A stretch of 18,945 nucleotides of DNA from positions 2,321 to 21,265 of the forward strand of contig MU657573.1 of the NCBI GenBank assembly GCA_026770575.1. The letters run 5' to 3'. Source of the stretch: Pelagophyceae sp. CCMP2097. Taxonomy: Eukaryota; Sar; Pelagophyceae. Positions 9,053-18,600 of the stretch are shown piece by piece. The notes below the pieces were generated by a model. That model did no database searches. It was given only the letters and a program-made list of their open reading frames with translations, and was not told where the DNA came from. Positions within the stretch are counted from its first letter, which is position 1. Each line of letters starts with the position of its first letter. Both the position numbers and the translations under genes were made by a program.

Positions 9053-9317
9053 TTATACCTTCCGATCCATCCAGCATATATTATACGAGATATTTAAAAA
9101 CCTGTTTGAAAGAATAAAAAAAGGATTCGGAAGTTTTTTAAAAAAACATTCGAAAGATTTTAAAAAGGGATTGTAAGATTTAGGAGGCATATTAAGAATT
9201 TGTTTGGAAGATTCTTGCGAAGGAATTTTTATTTCATCATCAAATAAAATAAAAATGCCTTTTTCTATTTTAAAGCTACATATTTCATTGTTCTCTGATT
9301 TGTTTTTTCTTATTCAT
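9053..9317 (-). pseudogene. Small protein with CSFKIE motif (element A), one frameshift
   Basis: From ATG 9315-9317 (MNKKKQ) with a frame change after about six codons, then open to TAA 9053-9055. The conserved piece CSFKIEKGIFILFDD is followed by a Ser/Pro/Phe-rich segment that ends in FLNIS. B has the homologue MNKKN...CSFKIETGVFVLF at 15405-15614, after which the two proteins differ. It lies between the replication gene and the GIY-YIG-type gene in both elements, which supports a real gene. Function unknown. An AT-rich TATATACATAT stretch abuts the start. Confidence 0.45.
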
Positions 9318-9332
9318 ATCATATATACATAT
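9318..9332 (-). promoter_or_regulatory. TATATA run upstream of the CSFKIE gene (element A)
   Basis: The minus strand reads ATATGTATATATGAT just before the ATG. It is comparable with the TA run in front of the B homologue. Promoter function is inferred from recurrence. Confidence 0.3.
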
Positions 9333-9379
9333 CTTAAATATAGTGTAAATTTACACACTAATTTAAATTTACACAATAT

Positions 9380-11521
9380 TTATCGCTAGTTTTTTGTGTG
9401 AGGTGCAACGAGATTCACACATGGGTTATTCAATATCAAACCAGACTCTGTCAATTCCAACAATTCCTGTATCTTGTTTTTGGGGGCAACGATGCGATAA
9501 AGAACAATAACCGATTAATTTCCGCTGTTTGTAACAAGTTTCGAACGGCATTTATTATAGTGTGATTCGTGAGATTTTATTCGTTCTTTTAATTTCAATG
9601 TAGATCCGTAGTATATATGTCCTAGGACATTACATTTTTATTGGTAAACTATCCCTTCAATCAATGGATCTAAATTGGAATATTTTCTGTCATTTGAGAG
9701 CATTGATCTTGAATTTTATCCGGGATAATCAACATAATTTGCTCAATTGTGCGTGCTCGTGAGAGCGCTGTGTAAATTATTCGATTACAAAACAAACGCC
9801 TTGTATCAATATATAACATTTTTTCGGCGGTTTCGCCCTGAACAGAATGAACAGTGAAGGCATGACGCCCAATAGACATTTAAGGGGTATCCTTCGATGT
9901 GACTATGTCTCCTTTGCTTAGTGTACGACTTTTCCCCGTTATATAATATTTTTATGTTTCGAACTTACCAGCAAACATCGAATCATACTCTTTCATATAC
10001 TTTTTGATTGAAACCAATATATAATCTTCAATTTTATAGGAGGTTTGTTAGTCTTTCTTATTGGTTGTCCTTTTAAAATCTGTGATTATGTCAATAACGT
10101 ACTTATTAATGAATTGTTTGGATTTTTTTGATTTTATAAACTCACGTTATTTTGTTAGAATTTTCATCAATATGGGGCATTTACATCGATGGTTTTCACT
10201 ATGATGAATAATATGCTTGAACCATGTTACATCGATTTCATTCTCTATTTCACCACTTAGACTGGGGGGGGGGGGGGCAACTGATATCCCATATCTCCAC
10301 AAAGTAAATGTTTGTGATTCGGATACTGGGCTGTATTGTTTTGCCGTTGGAATTCAGTCATCATCGAACATTCGTCCCAGAGAAAGACGTTACAACCCAC
10401 ATATGCATTACGAAAAGCTTCATTTTCATCACGATCAATCGTATGGTGGTTACATCTTCCCCAATTCAATTTATTATTTTCAAGTTCTTTTAATTTCAAT
10501 CGGACCAATCGCCATGACATGACGATATAGCATACATTGATAAATCCTTTGTCCATTAATTTCGAATACGTTTTGCCCGCACCGCCCTGACCCGTATGTA
10601 GCTCGTACTGATTATTTTCACGGTATGGAGCAGTTGCAATCATGTCCTGGCGACTCTCACCGAGACACGAAAGATAACAGCGGTCAATATTGGTCTCGTT
10701 ATTAAAATTCATTTTAGGCTGGGGTCGAAAAGGCTCTATCAATTTAGGAGTTATGTCAGATTTTTGAATATAAATTCCATCAACACAAACTTGATAGACA
10801 CCATTTAAATTAATTTCCATCAGCTGGATCATAACGGTGATTGTCTGATAACATAGTATAAACCCAGTGAGTTGTGAACGGTGGAGCATTGATTTTCGTT
10901 TGTACTTGATTGCCGCTTCTTTCATACCCAACTCGTCGTGTATAGTATTTATTGTAATTGTCAACTCAGGATTGTTCGCGGACACATTTTGCAAATGTTC
11001 TTTTCTGCCTGACATAAACCAAGTGACCGAGTCACTGTCGATGTCTTAAATTCCAGCCCACTTCGCAAAGTGCGAAACACCATTTTCCTTTTCAAACATT
11101 TCATCAGGAAACCTGAAATCAAATGAACCAACGCTGTATGCACCACATACAATTTTAAAAGTAACACCATGCTTCTGTATGAATTTTAAAAACGGAGTCG
11201 GATATATCGAATCACTCTGGAATGGTTGATTTAATTTTTCACATAACAATTTAAACTTATTGTCAGTAAATTTAACGTCAGTTATATAGTACATCCCCAA
11301 CCCTTCTATCTTTGAACATTCACGAAAGTCCGTGAATTTGTTAGGAAAATTTTCATATTCCTGCACTGGTGAAAGTTGGTATACAATTTTTTCATGTCCC
11401 AGTGCAATATATTTTCCGGAGCAGTATACGTTCCTTTCTTTTCGGTTGTAAATTTCCCATCTATATCTTCTATGGTTTTACCTGTCTCCGTAAATTCAGA
11501 ATGGGAATTTTCGCCACACGA
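9380..11521 (-). pseudogene. Polymerase-like / SF1 helicase / GIY-YIG fusion (element A), 5' truncated
   Basis: Homologue of the larger B gene (15679-18761), lacking roughly its first 320 codons because the sequence switches to the B penton-like gene near 11,515. Visible in order: HWDMKKLYTN; the finger-like segment HRSQLTGFILCYQTIT and VCVDGIY (about 10,770); Walker A GQGGAGKTY (10,566-10,592); DECSMMTE and GDMGYQLPP; then VHSVQGET and ALSRAR (about 9,750-9,850); and a GIY-YIG domain with YYGST and LELTESGL. Damage: frame change at about 11,366, TAA at 11046-11048, a 14-G tract at 10264-10277 that shifts the frame in helicase motif III, stops and frame changes through 9,880-10,250, TAA at 9638-9640 and at 9515-9517, and TAG in place of a Trp codon three codons before the expected end. 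It is a relic, but closely similar to B (about 87% identical over 150 residues by hand count). Confidence 0.75.
10264..10277. repeat. Poly-G tract (14 G) within the helicase relic
   Basis: Fourteen consecutive G lie where the B copy has GAAGGGGG. On the coding strand it produces a poly-proline stretch after QLPP and destroys the frame. It is either a slippage expansion or a sequencing/assembly artefact. Confidence 0.8.
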
Positions 11522-12081
11522 GATGCAATCCGGCTTGATACATCGTTGGTTCTTTCGAAGGAATTTACTTCTTTAACACATAAATGTATATTATGTATAT
11601 TTTGATAAGAATCAGTACATGTATAACTGGAAACGGTAGACTGATAAGAACCATGCTTTATATTCATAAGGTCTAAAACCTTACTTTCTAATAACTCAAA
11701 TCCAATAATTTTATTGTGAGTACCACGTTCTTTAATGATGTACATGAGATTTAATTTATCAAATGCAATTGTCAAACTACTACTGTCTTCATTTCATTAA
11801 AATGCTCTATCCAATTCGAAGACAAAATCTTCGCTGCTATAAAACCCTTTATTGATAGTGAAAATTTTTGTAACTTTGTTGTCATTCGCAAAAAAAAGGG
11901 TGTAATCAAGTCGTTCATTCTCATGAATATTAAAAATGGAATTTATACAAGAAAACTTTTTTAAATATATGAAAGCTGTATAACCAGTCGGGATGTCTAT
12001 GTTCGAATTTAGTTTAAATCTTGTACTGTCAGTTGAAAGATAACCATCATTTGAATTCAGGTATACGTTAATAGAATCCAA
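11515..12081 (-). pseudogene. Penton-like protein (element B), 3' truncated at the junction, with two adjacent stops
   Basis: One frame beginning at a TTG (12079-12081). No ATG is present, and a 19-base A run on the plus strand occupies the place where the start should be. The protein has NVYLNSNDGY, IDIPTGYTAFIYLKKF, FSCINSIFNI, and a KGFYSSEDFVFELD segment, matching the penton-like protein of element A in order and spacing but at low identity. Two consecutive stops (TAA 11797-11799, TGA 11794-11796) interrupt it, and the same frame then continues to about 11,515. There it runs into replication-gene sequence of element A. The last recognisable penton residues are around KEVNSFERTNDVSSR. The C-terminal quarter is missing. 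Confidence 0.5.
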
Positions 12082-12098
12082 AAAAAAAAAAAAAAAAA
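12080..12098. repeat. 19-base A run at the 5' end of the penton-like gene of element B
   Basis: A run of 19 A on the plus strand (T on the coding strand) directly precedes the codons for DSINVYL. It replaces the expected start codon and spacer to the divergent lipase gene. Slippage probably removed the start. Confidence 0.7.
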
Positions 12099-12114
12099 TT
12101 ATTATTTTATTAAT

Positions 12115-12771
12115 TACATAGAATATTTACGTAAAACAACCGCGGACGTATCACAAAGTGTATATTCGAATAAAACACCAGCCAACCTTAATAAATTAAA
12201 ATACTCGGTGACCGAAGTAGTAAAGTTTATTTGGATAAAAAAATGACAATTTATATGTAGGGTTTTGAGGTACAGATATCACTCGCCTAAGTGATTTGAA
12301 GGCAGATTTAGCAATTTCATTGGGAAAAGAGTCCTAAGATGGACGTTTCATTGAAAGTCAGAAAAAAATGAACAATATACACGAATTATACCCAGATTAA
12401 AAACATTTATTTAACAAGACACTCTTTAGGCAGCCGAGTCTCACAGGTTTTGGGTCGAAAAAGGAGAATTTTGATATTTTAAAGGGTGTATTTAATTATT
12501 CGCCGGGAACAAATCCACTTATACAAGTAGAAGAAAGAATGAAAGATGCTCTGAATATGTTGAAAGTTATAATGGTAAACCACCACAGTTTAATTTTTCT
12601 GTAATAACTGACCCAATCTCATACCCTGCAATGCTATTGACCAATTTTGATAAAGAAAAACATGTTTTTGTAGATAGACAACAAGGGGAAACTTCACATA
12701 GCGTAAATAATTTTATTTTTAATAATTTAATTACTTCTCCTTTCTGTTTTAAAGTTATTCCCTTGATTTGA
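12115..12771 (+). pseudogene. Class-3-lipase-like alpha/beta hydrolase (element B), plus strand, heavily broken
   Basis: Homologue of 5324-5972 at the same position and strand. The N-terminal piece (EYLRKTTADVSQ, NKTPANLNKL) ends at TGA 12244-12246. The next pieces carry TAA at 12335-12337 and 12398-12400. The nucleophile elbow is recognisable as RHSLGS (12417-12434, Ser codon 12423-12425), close to the classical GHSLGG but with the first Gly changed to Arg. The acid is in TDPIS (Asp codon 12610-12612) and the histidine is in TSHSV (His codon 12697-12699). The elbow, the middle part and the acid/histidine part lie in different frames. The frame of the last part runs to TGA 12769-12771. The preserved triad order in two independently decayed copies supports the lipase call for both. 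The 3' part overlaps, on the opposite strand, the open frame at 12567-13274. Confidence 0.65.
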
Positions 12772-13274
12772 ATCAATGTCTGCATTGATTTCTTTTGGGC
12801 AATAAACTCATTTATGTCAAATATGTAATCGTTTTTGTATTTATATTCTTTAGCATTCATGCCAATTTCGAGGGATAGTTGTTTTAATCTCTTTAAAGTC
12901 ACTTTTTTTCTTGCGTTCTCTGGATTGAATGAAATTTCGAAATTGGGTATATTAACTGTATCATTTACTATTTCTGTATCATCTGAACTTCCATCCACTG
13001 TATTATTTTGTTCATTTAGTTCGTTGTAAATATCGGAACTCTTATCCATTACAATGATAGAATCGGGAGTATTTGTCAAAGTATTCGGAGTATGTAGAAT
13101 ATTGGGTTCGTTTATATCATCAGATGGTAGCGCATAGAATGGTGTATAATTGTCATAACCATATGTACTTGTTTCTTGTCTAAAAAAAATATTTAAAAAG
13201 TGTCTACTCATATGTTCTAGATGGTTGTATTTAGCAATCGTCATATTACTGATATGATTTTTATTATTTATCAT
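12567..13274 (-). CDS. Unknown protein of element B, overlapping the ATPase stop codon
   Basis: An open frame of 235 codons from ATG 13272-13274, which overlaps the end of the ATPase gene by seven bases (ATGATAAATAA), a spacing typical of compact virus genomes. The first half is polar and acidic (SSDDTEIV, DKSSDIYNELNEQ, many Asn/Thr). The second half is basic and helical (RKKVTLKRLKQLSLEIGM, AQKKSMQTLIQI). The last 50-70 codons (below about 12,771) lie antisense to the lipase relic and are probably not genuine, so the real gene may end near 12,735-12,770. No family is recognised; the acidic-then-basic layout would suit a scaffold or DNA-associated protein. Element A has no counterpart: there the ATPase is followed directly by the lipase. 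Confidence 0.5.
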   Translation of the reverse strand: MINNKNHISNMTIAKYNHLEHMSRHFLNIFFRQETSTYGYDNYTPFYALPSDDINEPNILHTPNTLTNTPDSIIVMDKSSDIYNELNEQNNTVDGSSDDTEIVNDTVNIPNFEISFNPENARKKVTLKRLKQLSLEIGMNAKEYKYKNDYIFDINEFIAQKKSMQTLIQIKGITLKQKGEVIKLLKIKLFTLCEVSPCCLSTKTCFSLSKLVNSIAGYEIGSVITEKLNCGGLPL

Positions 13275-14008
13275 CTGTATTCAATTCAATCATATCAAAA
13301 TTACTAAAAATTACAGGGGGTTTATAAAATCGTATTCCAAGAAAATCCCCCTTCTTTTAATACAGCAACGGTTGGAGTTCCATGTATTCTTTAAATGTTA
13401 TGTCTGGGAGATATTCCTCATGAAACAATTTTAAACGCTCCAAGTTATTACAACTGAAATTTATAACACATGATACGGACTGTCGAGCCGATAAGCTAAA
13501 TTGCGTTTGGTCTTGCAAACATATAAAATTGTCAGTCTCAAATATCGATGTTTACATTTCAAGTTATTAAATTTGGAAATCATTTTCCCATTCGATTTTA
13601 AAGAAGACGCCGCATCATCGTTATAAACACAGGTATCCAATATATAGTCGAGAAAATCCTCATTGTATTCGTGGAATACTTGTTCATCTGGAAGTGAAGA
13701 AAAGGGGTTCTCGATAATGTAATGTAGTGTAGACTCTGGAATGAACAGAATAATTTTATCAAAAACATTGGCATATATTCTATTTTATTTTATTTTGCGA
13801 CCAGCACACTGGTGACACAGGTCGATTTCCCTGAGCCAAGGCTTCCTAAAACCACAAAACAAGCGCTTTTGTTCGGGAACAACTGCGTATCTGGCAACCA
13901 ATCCACATTTTCAATTTTTTTTTTATAATTATAATATTTTAGCGATTTATCTGCGGTCTGTTTCATTATCTCAACTTCTGTATCATTTTTTTAGTACTTC
14001 TATTTTTA
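13268..14008 (-). pseudogene. A32/FtsK-HerA-type DNA-packaging ATPase (element B), broken
   Basis: The N-terminus resembles copy A (KIEVLKK, then MKQTADKSLKYY). Walker A is LGSLGSGKST (about 13,822-13,851), closer to the GxxGSGKST consensus than copy A. The region after Walker A includes RIYANVFDKIILFIPES and, nearer Walker B, YNDDAASSLKS with a conserved DD. It is followed by KHRYLRLTIL and a QTQFSLSARQ-type motif, then FHEEYLPDITFKEYM. The last codons end at TAA 13268-13270. Breaks: the start (shift in an A run near 13,990), a TAA and frame change near 13,790 after Walker A, a frame change near 13,515, and a stop near 13,358. It would be the genome-packaging motor. It retains the Walker A-to-B segment that A has lost. 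Confidence 0.7.
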
Positions 14009-14010
14009 TA

Positions 14011-14229
14011 CTATATAAACATATTTACAATATTATCGTCTTCTTCTCCTTTTAAAATACCAACAACCAGATTTTCGTTTATTGGTGACTGTTCTTTATT
14101 TATACAATCCCCACACTTAATTGTGGTTACTCTTGAAAATAAACAAGCTCGAATAATTCTATGAAAACACAATCCTATTGCGGCTATAATCGTTATTATA
14201 ATAAAACTATCGTCATTTAATGTTTCCAT
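14011..14229 (-). CDS. Small single-pass membrane protein with CxxC (element B)
   Basis: An intact frame of 72 codons from ATG 14227-14229. A hydrophobic segment (FIIITIIAAIGLCF, residues 9-22) follows a short acidic N-terminus, then a basic RIIRACLFSR boundary, then KCGDC and a polar acidic C-terminus. The positive-inside rule suggests the tail faces the cytoplasm or virion interior; the CxxC could bind metal or form a disulphide. The A homologue (6822-7024) conserves the LNDD start, RACLFSR and CGDC. It lies only a few bases upstream of the ATPase and 17 bases downstream of the small basic gene, so co-transcription is likely. No family is recognised. Confidence 0.6.
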   Translation of the reverse strand: METLNDDSFIIITIIAAIGLCFHRIIRACLFSRVTTIKCGDCINKEQSPINENLVVGILKGEEDDNIVNMFI

Positions 14230-14246
14230 ATGTTTTGAATTAATAT

Positions 14247-14504
14247 TTAATGTTTTTTCCTATCTTTTAATTTTTTGTCATGTTCAGCCATAGCACTGAC
14301 TTGTTTCAAAGAATATACGTACCGATGTGAAGACGCTCCAACAGAACGTGGGTCATCAACTCTTTGAAGAACACCATTCGTATATTTATATCCAACTTTT
14401 TTTTTTACCTGTACACTTGGAATTGTTTTCAAAATTTTGTTAATTTTGACGAGTTTGATTAAATCTGACGAATTTTTTTTAAAAAAATGTTCCATAGATG
14501 ACAT
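14247..14504 (-). CDS. Small basic protein (element B)
   Basis: An intact frame of 84 or 85 codons. The chosen start is ATG 14502-14504 (MSSMEHFFKK); a second ATG lies three codons further in. Upstream codons in this frame are antisense-free but overlap the end of the GIY-YIG-type gene. With this start the two genes overlap by 17 bases. The sequence has a lysine-rich N-terminal helix, IPSVQVKKKVGYKY in the middle and a basic tail with EHDKKLKDRKK. The copy in element A shares the VPV/VQV-NKKK/KKK core and the basic tail. A DNA-binding or core role is possible. Family unknown. Confidence 0.55.
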   Translation of the reverse strand: MSSMEHFFKKNSSDLIKLVKINKILKTIPSVQVKKKVGYKYTNGVLQRVDDPRSVGASSHRYVYSLKQVSAMAEHDKKLKDRKKH

Positions 14505-15368
14505 TTGGTTTAATCTTATTGAATACACTTTCGTCACAAAATTTCAGGAATTTATCCATTAGTTTAATATCAACGTCGAACCACTCTGAAACATTTCCAT
14601 TCGAGAATACTATGCGTTTCACTGACGGTTTGAACACATTCAGTATCATCTCATGTAAAATGAACTCGGCTTTTTGCGCCTCAGAGGCAACTCCATTCCC
14701 CTTTGTGGGGCTTTCCGCTTCGTCATATAAATAAAACCTATGAACATTGAATGATATTAAAGATGTTCGAAACCCAGTCAGTCGATTAAACCCGTTTGGC
14801 GTGCCTGATATTCGTTTTGTTCGACTGTAACCCGCTTAAACCAAATTCATTGAATTTGTCATTTTCATATCGTCATTTAAACTGTATGGATTAAATCTCT
14901 TATAAATTATATATAGATAACTGTCAATGTTTTTAAAATTGTTTGTTTTGTGTTTTATCGTTGGTGGAAATAAAAAATTCTCAAAAATTCTTCTTCTTTT
15001 TTGTTTAACAGGTTCGTCGCTCTCACTACTTTCACTTTCATATACCACAACTTTTTTTTTAACATATCTCACCTGCGGGATATCCTCTTCCTCGCTCGAC
15101 TCGATATGATACACAACTTGTTCTTTCTTTCTTATTTTTCTAACTGTTTTACAAACCGGCTCTTCTATCTTTTGTTTCACTTTTCAATTGATTTTATTTC
15201 ATTTTCGTCGTCGGATTTAATCACACATGTCTTTCCTTATTCGTGCGAATTCTTGTATCGAATTGACAGTCTTTTATCGTTTTCGAGTTGCTTTACTGAA
15301 CGGGGTATCTTAACTTTTTTTGCATGTCCACAAACTGTTTCATCCAAAACTTCTTTTTCTATTTCCAT
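14488..15368 (-). pseudogene. Charged protein with T5orf172-like GIY-YIG domain (element B), broken
   Basis: From ATG 15366-15368 to TAA 14488-14490, about 293 codons. The N-terminal half is charged and low-complexity: IPRSVKQLENDKR, ESSEEEDIPQ, and YESESSESDEP next to KQKRRR. The C-terminal domain has SYLYIIYKRFNPY, AGYSRTKR, GFNRLTGFRTSL, VHRFYLYDE, AQKAEFILHEMIL and, near the end, SEWFDVDIKL. The A-x-x-A-E-x-x-L-H helix and the EWF signature fit the T5orf172/MUG113 branch of GIY-YIG nucleases well. Damage: TAA at 15237-15239, a frame change at about 15,180, and TAA at 14836-14838 where copy A has the Lys-Ile of KIGYS. Such proteins cut or resolve DNA; here a role in genome processing or competition with other elements is a guess. 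Confidence 0.6.
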
Positions 15369-15386
15369 AATATATATAATATATTT
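15369..15386 (-). promoter_or_regulatory. TATATA run upstream of the T5orf172-like gene (element B)
   Basis: The plus strand reads AATATATATAATATATTT directly next to the start codon, so on the coding strand an alternating TA run ends one base before the ATG. It is similar to the runs before the capsid, penton-like and CSFKIE genes. Confidence 0.3.
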
Positions 15387-15404
15387 AAATTTATTCGGAA
15401 GATA

Positions 15405-15614
15405 TTAAACTATTTGGAAGCGGTGTTCGGTAGATGTTCGCTCTGTTCGGTAGATGGTTTGGTAGATGGTTCGGTAGATGATTCTTCCGAATAGAGCGAA
15501 CCTTCCGAACCATTTTTTACGATTTTCTTCAAATAATACAAAAACACCGGTTTCTATTTTAAAACTACAAGTTTCGGCTTTCTTTGTTTTTTTTCTTATA
15601 TTTTTCTTATTCAT
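15405..15614 (-). CDS. Small protein with CSFKIE motif and short repeats (element B)
   Basis: An open frame of 69 codons from ATG 15612-15614 (MNKKNIRKK). The conserved part is CSFKIETGVFVLFEE, as in element A. The second half is built from 12-base repeats that read as IYRT/IYQT units in this frame. In another frame the same repeats read as Ser-Thr-Glu/Lys-Pro units, which resembles a genuine low-complexity linker better. The A homologue continues in yet another composition, so the C-terminal frame here is uncertain and a shift near 15,500 is possible. The gene sits between the replication gene and the GIY-YIG-type gene in both elements. Function unknown. Confidence 0.4.
   Translation of the reverse strand: MNKKNIRKKTKKAETCSFKIETGVFVLFEENRKKWFGRFALFGRIIYRTIYQTIYRTERTSTEHRFQIV
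15426..15480. repeat. Four copies of an 11-base TTCGGTAGATG unit
   Basis: Copies begin at 15426, 15446, 15458 (one mismatch) and 15470; the last three are spaced exactly 12 bases apart, keeping a reading frame of four residues per unit. They fall inside the CSFKIE gene of element B and are absent from element A. Confidence 0.75.
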
Positions 15615-15624
15615 TATATATATA
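15615..15624 (-). promoter_or_regulatory. TATATATATA run upstream of the CSFKIE gene (element B)
   Basis: An alternating TA run of ten bases directly abuts the start codon on the coding strand. The equivalent gene in element A has a similar run. Confidence 0.35.
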
Positions 15625-15678
15625 CATGTCAAAATAAATTGTAAACAAAATTTACACTTATATAAATTTACAATTGAT

Positions 15679-18600
15679 TTATCGCCAGTTTTTCGTGTGA
15701 GGTGCAACGAGATTAACACATGGATTATTCAATATCAAGCCCGACTCGGTCAATTCCAACAATTCATGTATCTTTTTTTTTGAGGCAACGATGCGATTAA
15801 GAACAACAACTGAATAGTTTCCGCTGGTTGTTACAAGTTTCGAACGGCATTTATTAGAGGATGATTCGTTAGATTTAATTCGTTCTTTAAAATTCAAGGT
15901 AGAACCATAATATATCTGTCCAGTCACATTACATTTTAATTGGTAAACTACACCTTCAACCAACAGCTCTAAAACTGGGATGTTTTCAGTTATTTCAATA
16001 TATGGTTCCTGTATTTCTTCTGGAATAATTAACATAATTTGTTCAATTGTGCGTGCACGTGAGAGCGCAGTGTATATCATCCTATTACAAAACAAACGTC
16101 TTGTATCAATGTATAGCATTTTTTCGGCTGTTTTCCCTTGTACAGAATGCACTGTGAATGCATGACGTACAACAGATATTTTCGGTGTATCCTTAGATAA
16201 TACGATGTCACCCTTACTTAATAAACGGTTTTTTCCAGTAATGTAATATTTCTCCGTTTCGAATTTACCTGTAAACATTTTATCATATTCCTCAATGTAC
16301 TAGTTAATCGAAACCAAAATATAATCGTCAATCTCATACGATGCTTGTAAGTCTTTCTTATTGATTGTCCTTTTAAATTCGGTGAAAATATCAATTACGT
16401 ACTAATTAATAAATTGTTTTAATTTTTTGGATTTAATAAACTCACGCAATTTTGTTAAAATTTTCATTAATATTGGACATTTACACCGATGATTTTCGCT
16501 ATGGTGGATTTTATGTTTAAACCATGATATGTCGAGTTCGTTATCAATTTCACCATTGAGACTTGAAGGGGGCAATTGGTATCCCATGTCTCCGCAAAAT
16601 ATATGCTTATGATTTGGATATTGTGCTGTGATTTTCTGCCTTTTGAATTCAGTCATCATAGAATATTCATCCCAGAGAAGAACGTTACAACCCACATATG
16701 CGTCCCTAAAAGCCTCGGCATCATCTCTGTCTATCATGTGATGATAACACCTCCCCCAATTCAATTTATTATTTTCAAATTCTTTCAATTTTGTCTGACC
16801 AACCGCCATGACATAACAATGTAACAGACATTAATAAATCCTTTATCCATTAAATTAGAATAAGTTTTGCCCGCACCGCCCTGTCCAGTATGTAGTTCGT
16901 ATTGATTATTTTCACGGTATGGAGCAGTTGCAATCAAGTCCTGGCGACTTTCATCAAGACACGAAAGATAACAACGGTCAATATTGGTCTCGTTGTTGAA
17001 ATTCATTTTTGGCTGTGCTCTGAATGGTTCAATCAATGTTGGAGTTATGTCCGATTTTTGAAAATAAATTCCGTCCACACAAACTCGACAGACATCATTA
17101 AAATTCATTTGCATCAGCTGGACCATCGCGGTGATTGTCTGATAGCACAATATAAAACCAGTGAGCTGTGAACGGTGGAGCATTGATTTTCGTTTGTACT
17201 TAATAGCCGCCTCTTTTATTCCCAATTCATCGTGTAAAGTATTCATGGTCATCGTCAGTTCCGTGTTATTCGCCGCAACGTTTTGCAAATGTTCTTTTGT
17301 TCCGCTCATATACCAAGTAACCGAGTCGCTGTCGATGTCTTGAATACCTGCCCATTTTGCATAGTGAGCAACACCATTTTCTTTTTCTAACATTTCCTCT
17401 GGGAATCGAAAATCAAACGTCCCAACGCTGTATGCCCCCCACACAATTTTAAAACTAACACCATGTTTCTGTATGAATTTCAAAAATGGGCTCTGATAAA
17501 TCGAATCAGTTTGAATTGGGTGATTTAATTTTTCACATAACAATTTAAATTTATTGTCAGTAAATTGAACATCGGTGATATAATACATACCTAATCCTTC
17601 AATTTGTGTACACTTTCGGAAGTCAGTGAATTTGTTCGAAAAAAACTCATATTCCGGACATTGATGAACATTTGTATACAATTTTTTCATGTCCCAGTGG
17701 AATTTATTGTCAGGAGCAGTATACTTTCCATTCTTTTCGGGGGCAAAGTTCCCATCTATATCTTCTATTCTTTCACCTGTCTCAGTAAATTCCAACCACT
17801 CATCACACGGTTTAAAATCCACACAACATCCGTAATGTACACCCGCTTGTACGAAGCGGGAAAGCTCGGGATTAACCAACGTGTCAATATTTAACGGGCT
17901 GAAATCATATCCGCACGAGTCCTTACCTTGGTCTGATTCGAACTTCCGCATAGCCATGTCATATTTGGTCTGTACACGATATACATGTTCAATCGTATTT
18001 ATCTGAGATATTCCATTTGCATTCTTTATATACAAGCAATATAAGTTCTTTGAAACAAAGTCAAAGTGAATTGCATGTAAATCCTTTTGAGATTCAACTA
18101 AAATGGGAGTTCGCTTCTGTGATACACACACATCAGGTTTCATTTCCACATGATTCATTCGTGTATTAATGAAGTGGAAAGAACACTCCGCCCGTCCACA
18201 ACATTTTAGTTCAATATACTTAGAAGTTTTTTTTTCGAATGGTAATTCGATTGTTATATTACAACGAATAGTATCGCATACATGCTGTAATTCGCTCCCC
18301 GGAATTCCATTTATATATAAAACTGAAAAATCATCACATTTCTTTACAATTCTTTCATATTTCGCCAATGCGCTCGGCTTGGATGATTTCTTTCCGAGTA
18401 ATTTATTTGATATTTTCTTTGAGTGGGATTTTTCTATTAAATTATTTTTCTTGATTTTTTCATTCGCCCAAGTTTTAATCGGATTAAAGATACAGTGGCT
18501 TACTCCGTCTGCAAATTCTTGCACCACAAAATTACGCGGAACATCTTCGAACTCTGAAATTGTTACCATACCGTTGAGACCAGTGATTGCATATATTGAA

